A stretch of DNA of 8,182 bases from an uncultured Bacteroidota bacterium (GTDB taxonomy: Bacteria; Bacteroidota; Bacteroidia; NS11-12g; UBA955), in assembly GCA_903959115.1 (NCBI GenBank), contig CAJBVU010000023.1:1-8182 (forward strand), read 5' to 3'. Position 1 is the first letter of the stretch. Each line of letters begins with the position of its first letter. This document shows, in pieces, positions 1 to 5,191 of this stretch. The notes beneath the pieces were generated by a model that worked only from the letters and a program-made list of their open reading frames with translations, ran no database searches and was not told where the DNA came from. A program made the translations under genes and the position numbers.

Positions 1-767
1 CATTTAAGCACACAAAATCCGCCTTCACCGTTGGCCCAGCCATCGCACAATATTTTGAAGAAAAATACAATATCCCCGTTGCGGTGGTGAGAAATATGCC
101 CACTAAAAGTAGAGCAGACAATCCCAACACCACATACCAAGCTCATACCGAGATCAATCAATTAAATAGCGACAACATTAATCCACCATCGCCCGCTTGG
201 CAATCAAAAATAAATGCAATTCAAGGAAAACGATTTATCCTATATCAAGGAGCTCTTAACGAAGCACGCGGACTGGAATCGATGATTCACGCAATGACAG
301 AAATCCCTGCGATCCTCGTCCTTGCAGGCGAAGGCGATCTCTCTCAAACACTCAGAAATCTCACCCAATCACTACACCTCGAACACAAAGTAATATTCCT
401 AGGGATGGTTCCACCCAATGAGCTACCGCAACTCACAAAACAAGCATACATCGGCTATAATGTGAGTCAAAATGCGGGACTCAGCTATTATTTATCGCTA
501 AACAATAAGTTCTTTGACTATACCAAAGCCCTTTTACCATCCCTAATCAACCCATTCCCTGAATACCTCGCTTTGATGAAGGAATTTGAAGTAGGTTTAC
601 CCACAGAACCCACCGTAGAGGATATCATAACACAGGCAAATCAGTTATTTACAAACCAAATACTGTATGATGAAATCAAATCAAACTGTAAACTGGCGAG
701 CGAAAAATGGACTTGGGAAAATGAGACACCTACCCTTATCAATATTTTTCAACAAGTATTGAATTAA
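1..767 (+). CDS. Glycosyltransferase, GT4/GT-B type, C-terminal part (5' end outside window)
   Basis: The reading frame is open from base 3 to the TAA at 765-767, giving 254 visible codons. It runs past the internal GTG at 84, so the true start lies upstream and roughly 110-140 residues of the N-terminal Rossmann domain are probably missing. The first visible residues (TVGPAIAQYFEEKYNIPVAV, then a VRNMP turn) match the end of the acceptor domain in GT4 enzymes. The donor domain follows: a GALNEARGLE strand-turn-helix at 249-278, an LAGEGDL strand, KVIFLGMVPPNEL, and an NNKFFDY segment at 501-521 that replaces the usual sugar-nucleotide-binding NKLFEY-like segment. By family knowledge it transfers a sugar from an activated nucleotide donor in the cytoplasm during glycan or exopolysaccharide assembly; donor and acceptor cannot be read from sequence. 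A classical E-x7-E pair is not evident. The strand is A- and C-rich and G-poor. Another glycosyltransferase follows after 47 bases. The fold is well supported, the substrate unknown. Confidence 0.87.
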   Translation, partial: FKHTKSAFTVGPAIAQYFEEKYNIPVAVVRNMPTKSRADNPNTTYQAHTEINQLNSDNINPPSPAWQSKINAIQGKRFILYQGALNEARGLESMIHAMTEIPAILVLAGEGDLSQTLRNLTQSLHLEHKVIFLGMVPPNELPQLTKQAYIGYNVSQNAGLSYYLSLNNKFFDYTKALLPSLINPFPEYLALMKEFEVGLPTEPTVEDIITQANQLFTNQILYDEIKSNCKLASEKWTWENETPTLINIFQQVLN

Positions 768-814
768 CTTTTCACTAAAAACAAAGACCTTTACAAACGC
801 TTAAACCCTTTGCA

Positions 815-1939
815 ATGTCGGCCCCGCGCATTCATATCATCGCATTTGACCTTCCTTTTCCTCCGGTTTACGGGGGAGCCACCGACATCTTTCACAAAAT
901 CAGAAGCTTACATGACTTGGGCGTTGAAATCACCTTGCATGTTTTTTTGTATAAAGGCAAAATGCCAGCCCCAGCGCTTGAAGCATTTACACACAAAACT
1001 TTTTACTATTACCGCAGAACATGGGTCAACCCGTTTTGGGGAACCACCCCATTTGTTGTCAATACGAGAAATAGCAAAACATTGCTAGCAAACCTACTAA
1101 AAGACAACGACCCCATTCTATTCGAAGGCCTTCACACCACAGCATATTTACAACACCCTGAAATCCAGAAGCGGATTACGGTTGTTCGGGCGCACAATGT
1201 AGAGCACAATTATTATAGGGCGCTCGGCTTCGCCGAGCGCCGCTGGATCAAACAAAAATTTTTCTTCCTCGAGGCGCAACGCCTCCAACATTACGAACCC
1301 ATTCTCAATAAAGCGAACGCCATCGCTGGAATCTCCCCGATGGAAACAGCCTATCTCCAATCCACCTACGGACATACTCATTATATCCCCGCCTTTCACT
1401 CCAACAACGATGTCGCTTCCCTCACCGGAAAAGGTGAATATGTGCTTTATCATGGAAACCTGTCCATCCCCGAGAACGACAATGCCGCTATCTATCTTGC
1501 ATCGAAAGTATTCCCATTACTGTCGCAGTCGTGTATAATCGCCGGCAGTAACCCCTCGCAAATGTTGCAAAAAGCGGTTGCTAAATACGCTCATATCCAA
1601 ATCAAAGCCAACCTTACCGCCGATGAAATTTTTGCCCTGGTTAGAAATGCCCATGTCAATGCGCTCGTGACCTTTCAATCCACCGGCATCAAACTTAAGT
1701 TACTGAATGCTCTTTACCGGGGCCGACATATTGTCGCCAATACCCCAATGGTGGAAGAAACCGGCCTTGAAAACCTATGTCAAGTCTCTGATGAGCCCAA
1801 ACTCATGGCCGATCAAATCAAAAACTGCTTCCTAACGCCCTTTACCGAAAAAGACATTGAACACCGCACCGAAATACTCGGAGCCACCTTTAATAACAAA
1901 ATCAACGCCGGCAAACTCCTGAAATTGCTGCACCCGTAA
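815..1939 (+). CDS. Glycosyltransferase, GT4-like family 1 (Bacteroidota type)
   Basis: This is an intact 374-residue GT-B-type glycosyltransferase of normal length. The N-terminal domain opens with a beta strand (IHIIAFDLPFPP) and the glycine-rich VYGGATDIFHKIRSL loop at about residues 18-31, the usual acceptor/donor cleft start. VVRAHNVEHNYYRAL at about 123-137 matches the 'HN.EH.YY' segment of related enzymes. The donor domain begins near YVLYHGNLSIPENDNA and carries FQSTGIKLKLLNALYRGRH at about 287-305, the nucleotide-sugar-binding region of this subgroup, followed by an EETGLE segment. A standard E-x7-E motif is replaced by this K-L-K-rich segment. The ATG at 815 is chosen because the first strand follows at once; no Shine-Dalgarno is visible. 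It lies 47 bases after the preceding glycosyltransferase on the same strand, so the two are probably co-transcribed in a glycan cluster. The gene contains two strong hairpins (1219-1241, 1271-1285). The substrate cannot be inferred. Confidence 0.88.
   Translation: MSAPRIHIIAFDLPFPPVYGGATDIFHKIRSLHDLGVEITLHVFLYKGKMPAPALEAFTHKTFYYYRRTWVNPFWGTTPFVVNTRNSKTLLANLLKDNDPILFEGLHTTAYLQHPEIQKRITVVRAHNVEHNYYRALGFAERRWIKQKFFFLEAQRLQHYEPILNKANAIAGISPMETAYLQSTYGHTHYIPAFHSNNDVASLTGKGEYVLYHGNLSIPENDNAAIYLASKVFPLLSQSCIIAGSNPSQMLQKAVAKYAHIQIKANLTADEIFALVRNAHVNALVTFQSTGIKLKLLNALYRGRHIVANTPMVEETGLENLCQVSDEPKLMADQIKNCFLTPFTEKDIEHRTEILGATFNNKINAGKLLKLLHP
1219..1241. repeat. Perfect 10-bp inverted repeat with 3-base loop inside glycosyltransferase gene
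   Basis: The left arm GGCGCTCGGC (1219-1228) is perfectly complementary to GCCGAGCGCC (1232-1241), with loop TTC on the plus strand and GAA on the minus strand. The C-GAA-G loop closed by G-C pairs resembles the known, unusually stable GCGAAGC DNA mini-hairpin. It lies in frame and encodes about residues 135-143 (end of R, then ALGFAER). It is far more GC-rich than its surroundings. The encoded residues fit the expected family alignment, so there is no sign that it interrupts the protein. A T-run begins about 16 bases downstream, too far for an intrinsic terminator. Confidence 0.85.
1271..1285. repeat. Second small hairpin, 6-bp stem with 3-base loop
   Basis: GAGGCG (1271-1276) pairs perfectly with CGCCTC (1280-1285) around the loop CAA. 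It starts 30 bases after the larger hairpin at 1219-1241 and is also inside the glycosyltransferase coding sequence, in the stretch encoding LEAQRLQ. A 6-bp match can arise by chance; its closeness to the stronger hairpin is what makes it notable. Confidence 0.5.
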
Positions 1940-1951
1940 CCCGCAAAAACA

Positions 1952-2887
1952 TCAAATCTTATAAATATAGCCGAGTCCAAATACCCAGCTATTCTGCCAA
2001 GCACTCATCCCCGGCGGCACCAAATCTTTATCATAAATCGAAATCAAAGTGTAATTCACATTGATGTATTTCGTAAGCTTAGCCACCAAAGCAAAATCAA
2101 TCCGAGAATCCAAATTCGCAGTCTCGGCCACATACGGAGCAAACCCCAAATAATTCAACTTCATCCCCAACCGCTTCTGCTCGCCAAACTCCCGCTGAAT
2201 ACCCATCTGGATCTGAACACCCATCTGATTGTTCAAAAACTTCCCCTTCTCCACACGCGCAATAACTGGCTCATTCCGGATATCATAAAGCGCCTGATTG
2301 ATTACATACGTCTGTTTCAAGGTGATGTATCCCATACGGATAAAAAAGGTAGGCAGCGGCTTGTACTCCATCCCCAAGGCAAATTGTGTCTGGCCCTGAC
2401 TTAAAAAACTAGAATTGATTGTCCCAATCTCTCTACCTAAGGTGTTTCTGGAATATTTATAACCCGGAAGCAACTGCGTTTGGAAGTTTAAACCGCCAAA
2501 GATCGACATACCCGGTTCGGCCGTAATTGTATGACCCAGTTTACAATCCAAAAAGACGTTGTCCAGGTTTTTCTTTAAAATTCGATATCTAATGTTATAA
2601 TTATCTAACTGCCTTGAGGATACGCCACCCAAATTCACGCGAAACACGTTGTCGAAACTAGTATTCGGACGTTTCACCTGTGCAAAAGCATTCACAAAAC
2701 CGTTGCCATTAATGTTGCTTGAACCACCACTCGACCAATTGGGCGATGACCCGGCAAACGACAACGTTAGCCCAAAATCTGCCCCATAGGTAATTATCCG
2801 CCGTTCGTTACTGTCGCGATGATATTGGAATTTCACCGGATCCACATCCGACCCACCCAACAACACCAACAAACACGTCAACAACAT
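1952..2887 (-). CDS. DUF3078-like outer-membrane beta-barrel protein
   Basis: The product is 311 residues of alternating polar and aromatic segments typical of an outer-membrane beta-barrel. SSPNWSSGGSSNINGNGFVNAF at about residues 47-68 resembles the 'NWaaGG.nsl..na..N.f' signature of DUF3078, a Bacteroidota-restricted family of unknown function. Later segments also fit: LDNYNIRYRILKK, FGGLNFQTQLLPGYKYSR, MGYITLKQTYVIN, and a last strand WVFGLGYIYKI ending at the C-terminus. The likely location is the outer membrane; the role is unknown. The ATG at 2887 is the only possible start, since upstream in frame there is a TAG only five codons away with no start codon between. The resulting N-terminus (MLLTCLLVLLGGSDVD) is a very short hydrophobic stretch with no positive charge, a poor signal peptide. 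The gene follows mscL after 23 bases and ends 12 bases from the convergent glycosyltransferase. The family call comes from remembered motifs and should be confirmed by a profile search. Confidence 0.75.
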   Translation of the reverse strand: MLLTCLLVLLGGSDVDPVKFQYHRDSNERRIITYGADFGLTLSFAGSSPNWSSGGSSNINGNGFVNAFAQVKRPNTSFDNVFRVNLGGVSSRQLDNYNIRYRILKKNLDNVFLDCKLGHTITAEPGMSIFGGLNFQTQLLPGYKYSRNTLGREIGTINSSFLSQGQTQFALGMEYKPLPTFFIRMGYITLKQTYVINQALYDIRNEPVIARVEKGKFLNNQMGVQIQMGIQREFGEQKRLGMKLNYLGFAPYVAETANLDSRIDFALVAKLTKYINVNYTLISIYDKDLVPPGMSAWQNSWVFGLGYIYKI

Positions 2888-2895
2888 TTTAAGTG

Positions 2896-2903
2896 CAAAT
2901 ATC
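2896..2903 (-). promoter_or_regulatory. Weak -7-like element GATATTTG before the DUF3078-like gene
   Basis: On the minus strand GATATTTG differs by one base from the Bacteroidota -7 consensus TAnnTTTG and lies 8 bases upstream of the ATG. No TTG or TTTG is found at the expected -33 distance, which would fall inside the mscL coding end. If active, the mRNA leader would be only a few bases. Read-through from mscL is the simpler explanation for expression. Confidence 0.25.
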
Positions 2904-2910
2904 TAAAATC

Positions 2911-3237
2911 TTAGGTATCCTTGGGCTTATCCTCTACCACTTCCTCTTTCACAATGATTTCTTTTGCCCTATTCAGCGCCTTTACAACCAAAAACAAAAC
3001 AAAAGCCACAATCAAAAAATGTAGAATATTGGCAATCAATTTCCCATAATTGAAAGGACCAAAACGAAGATCATCCAACTTAGCCCATCCGCCAACCAAA
3101 GCAATTAATGGCATGATGAGATCATTGACGATGCTGTTTACGATGTTCTGAAAAGCAGAACCAATGATTACAGCAACAGCCAAATCCATCACGTTGCCAC
3201 GATTGACAAATTCTTTAAATTCCTTGATAATCCGCAT
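2911..3237 (-). CDS. mscL: Large-conductance mechanosensitive channel MscL, short form
   Basis: MscL is an inner-membrane homopentameric channel that opens under membrane tension to release solutes during hypo-osmotic shock. The N-terminus MRIIKEFKEFVNRGNVMDLAVAVIIGSAF closely matches the amphipathic N-helix and TM1 of known MscL, with TM1 at about residues 15-46. The pore-constriction position that is Gly22 in E. coli is Ala22 here, as in some other MscL proteins. A periplasmic loop of about 20 residues (about 49-66, with FGPFNYG) is followed by TM2 (about 67-88, ANILHFLIVAFVLFLVVKAL). The protein ends at residue 108 with a charged tail. E. coli MscL has 136 residues and a C-terminal helical bundle (LLTEIRDLL type), which is absent here. 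The start ATG at 3237 aligns exactly with the family start. typA lies 28 bases upstream and the DUF3078-like gene 23 bases downstream on the same strand, so co-transcription is likely. Confidence 0.97.
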   Translation of the reverse strand: MRIIKEFKEFVNRGNVMDLAVAVIIGSAFQNIVNSIVNDLIMPLIALVGGWAKLDDLRFGPFNYGKLIANILHFLIVAFVLFLVVKALNRAKEIIVKEEVVEDKPKDT

Positions 3238-3265
3238 AATGAACAGGCAATTTAATGCCTATCTA

Positions 3266-5083
3266 TTAAGCTTCCAAGCCCATTTTAGACGATGAACGTT
3301 TGCGTTCGTTTTCGTCCAAGAACACTTTGCGCAAACGGATGTTTTCAGGTGTAACTTCTACGTACTCATCCTCCTGAATATATTCCATCGCCTCTTCCAA
3401 TGAAAATTCACGTGGTGGAGCCAGAACTGTATTATCGTCCTTACCCGCCGCACGGAAATTCGTCATCTGCTTGGCAGTACACAAGTTCACTACCAAATCG
3501 CCTGGCTTAATGTGCTCACCCATCAATTGACCGGCGTAAACTTCAGCACCTGGATGAATAAAGAAAGTACCGCGGTCTTTCAACTTATCCATACTGTACG
3601 GAGTTGCAGCGCCTTTTTCCTTACTAATCAATACGCCATTGATACGCATTGGCATTGCACCCTTCCAAGGTTCGAAATCTTTCAAACGGTGAGCCATAAT
3701 CGCTTCACCTTGAGTGGCTGTCAACAAATTGTTTCTCAAACCAATCAAACCGCGTGAAGGAATTTCAAACTCCAAACGAACCATATCGCCCTTAGGCATC
3801 ATGCTAATCATTTCGCCTTTGCGCTGACTTGCATATTCAATCACTTTTCCGCTGTGCATTTCAGGCACATCCACGGTTAAAATTTCAATAGGCTCATGGA
3901 TTTTGCCGTTAATTTCTTTCAAAACCACACGGGGCTGACCCAATTGCAATTCATATCCCTCGCGGCGCATGGTTTCCACCAAAACACCCAAGTGAAGAAT
4001 ACCGCGACCAAATACCAACCACTGATCGGCAGAATTGGTTTCGTCTACGCGCAAAGCCAAATTCTTCTCCATCTCCTTCATCAAACGCTCGCGAATTTTC
4101 TGACTCGTAACAAACTTACCTTCTTTGCCAAAAAATGGACTGTTATTGATTGTGAACAACATACTCATCGTAGGTTCATCAATCTTCATCAAAGGCATCG
4201 CCTCTGGACTATCAAAATCTGCAATGGTATCGCCGATTTCAAAATTCTCGATTCCCGTAATTGCGCAAATATCACCACACTTAACACTCTCTACTTTACG
4301 CTTACCCAAACCATCAAATACAAACAATTCTTTGATACGGGTTTTTTCAATTTTTCCATCGCGCTTCACCAAACTTACTGGCATGTTGATAGTGATATTG
4401 CCTCTGTGCAGACGTCCAATTGCGATACGACCGGTGTAATTGCTATAATCCAAGCTAGTTATCTGCAACTGAGGAGTACCCTCTCTAACTACAGGTGCAG
4501 GAATGATTTCCAAGATAGTATCCATCAAGAACGTCAAATCCTCTGTAGGCTTTTTGTAATCTGGACCAAACCAACCATGCTTACCTGAACCAAAAACAGT
4601 GGTAAAATCCAACTGCTCTTCGTTTGCATCTAGGTTGAAAAACAAATCGAAAATATCGTCATGCGTCTTATCAGGATCGCAGTTCGGCTTATCTACTTTA
4701 TTGATAACCACAATTGCTTTCTTACCCAAAGCCAAAGCCTTCTGCAATACAAAACGTGTCTGTGGCATTGGACCTTCAAAAGCATCCACCAACAACAAAA
4801 CACCGTCTGCCATGTTCAATACACGCTCAACCTCGCCACCGAAATCCGAGTGACCTGGAGTATCGATAATATTGATTTTCGTATCCTTCCATTGAACACT
4901 TACGTTTTTGGCCAAGATGGTAATTCCACGTTCGCGCTCTAAGTCGTTGTTATCCAATATTAACTCCCCAACCTCTTGATTGTCTCTGAACAAACGAGCT
5001 TGGTGTAACATTTTATCAACCAAGGTAGTTTTACCGTGGTCAACGTGAGCAATAATGGCGATGTTTCTAATTGGTGTAGACAT
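3266..5083 (-). CDS. typA: Translational GTPase TypA/BipA
   Basis: TypA/BipA is a ribosome-associated GTPase of the EF-G family, involved in ribosome assembly and in stress and low-temperature adaptation. The product is 605 residues, the normal family length. G-domain motifs are all present: G1 AHVDHGKT (residues 12-19), G2 with RERGITI (50-56), G3 DTPGH (74-78) and G4 NKVD (128-131). The beta-barrel domain II (TSLDYSNYTGRIAIGRLHRG) and the EF-G-like domains III and V (RGLIGLRNNLLTATQGEAIM) follow. The TypA-specific C-terminal domain includes KQMTNFRAAGKDD at about 538-550, a basic loop implicated in ribosome binding. Leucine codons are mostly TTG/TTA with GTT and GGT frequent, suggesting good expression. 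The start ATG at 5083 places the first beta strand at residue 5 and has no Shine-Dalgarno. It is divergent from prfC, another translational GTPase, and leads a probable typA-mscL-DUF3078 transcript. Confidence 0.98.
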   Translation of the reverse strand: MSTPIRNIAIIAHVDHGKTTLVDKMLHQARLFRDNQEVGELILDNNDLERERGITILAKNVSVQWKDTKINIIDTPGHSDFGGEVERVLNMADGVLLLVDAFEGPMPQTRFVLQKALALGKKAIVVINKVDKPNCDPDKTHDDIFDLFFNLDANEEQLDFTTVFGSGKHGWFGPDYKKPTEDLTFLMDTILEIIPAPVVREGTPQLQITSLDYSNYTGRIAIGRLHRGNITINMPVSLVKRDGKIEKTRIKELFVFDGLGKRKVESVKCGDICAITGIENFEIGDTIADFDSPEAMPLMKIDEPTMSMLFTINNSPFFGKEGKFVTSQKIRERLMKEMEKNLALRVDETNSADQWLVFGRGILHLGVLVETMRREGYELQLGQPRVVLKEINGKIHEPIEILTVDVPEMHSGKVIEYASQRKGEMISMMPKGDMVRLEFEIPSRGLIGLRNNLLTATQGEAIMAHRLKDFEPWKGAMPMRINGVLISKEKGAATPYSMDKLKDRGTFFIHPGAEVYAGQLMGEHIKPGDLVVNLCTAKQMTNFRAAGKDDNTVLAPPREFSLEEAMEYIQEDEYVEVTPENIRLRKVFLDENERKRSSSKMGLEA

Positions 5084-5102
5084 TTATCCGTTAAAAAGTC
5101 CG

Positions 5103-5110
5103 CAAATTTC
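5103..5110 (-). promoter_or_regulatory. Candidate -7 element (GAAATTTG) for typA
   Basis: On the minus strand GAAATTTG lies 19 bases upstream of the typA ATG and differs from TAnnTTTG by one base. Possible -33 partners are TTTG at 5135-5138 (spacer 24, slightly long) and TTG at 5125-5127 (spacer 14, short). A promoter somewhere in this divergent region is expected; this exact placement is tentative. Confidence 0.35.
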
Positions 5111-5118
5111 GGTATAAT

Positions 5119-5146
5119 AATCCACAACTCCCTACAAACGTGGATT
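5119..5146. repeat. 7-bp inverted repeat in the typA-prfC divergent region
   Basis: AATCCAC (5119-5125) and GTGGATT (5140-5146) are perfect inverted repeats separated by 14 bases. The centre is near 5132, close to the middle of the 108-base gap. The right arm abuts the prfC -33 candidates and the spacer contains one typA -33 candidate, so a dimeric regulator bound here could affect both genes. This is inference: one 7-bp repeat in about 100 bases is not strong statistical evidence. Confidence 0.3.
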
Positions 5147-5180
5147 TTGTTTTTGTGAAATCTCCTTTACCCTACCTTTG
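5147..5180 (+). promoter_or_regulatory. Bacteroidota-type promoter for prfC
   Basis: TACCTTTG at 5173-5180 matches the Bacteroidota -7 consensus TAnnTTTG exactly. TTG at 5153-5155 gives a 17-base spacer for the -33 element, and an alternative TTG at 5147-5149 gives 23. Transcription would be expected to begin around 5185-5187, leaving a leader of only about 5-7 bases before the prfC ATG at 5192. The match and placement make this the clearest promoter in the window. Confidence 0.7.
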
Positions 5181-5191
5181 TAGCCTTATTT

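Noticed and set aside
84..86. GTG at 84 as the start of the first glycosyltransferase
   Set aside because: The frame is open to the left edge and the residues before it (TVGPAIAQYFEEKY) match the family, so the gene begins outside the window.
805..812. ACCCTTTG as a promoter -7 element before the second glycosyltransferase
   Set aside because: Both TA bases of TAnnTTTG are missing and the expected transcription start would fall at or after the ATG at 815. Co-transcription with the preceding gene is more likely.
1219..1264. The hairpin at 1219-1241 with the following T-run as an intrinsic terminator
   Set aside because: The T-rich run starts about 16 bases after the stem and the site is in the middle of an intact gene.
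1940..1951. A bidirectional terminator between the convergent second glycosyltransferase and DUF3078-like genes
   Set aside because: The 12-base gap holds no stem-loop, and I found only short, weak inverted repeats in the flanking coding ends.
3245..3260. AGGCA/TGCCT inverted repeat between typA and mscL as a terminator
   Set aside because: The stem is only 5 bp and no T-run follows on the minus strand, so it does not meet the form of an intrinsic terminator.
3896..4588. A 230-codon plus-strand open frame opposite typA
   Set aside because: It lies entirely within the intact typA gene on the other strand, and its translation resembles no family I recognise and has no promoter or start context. 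It is a shadow frame.
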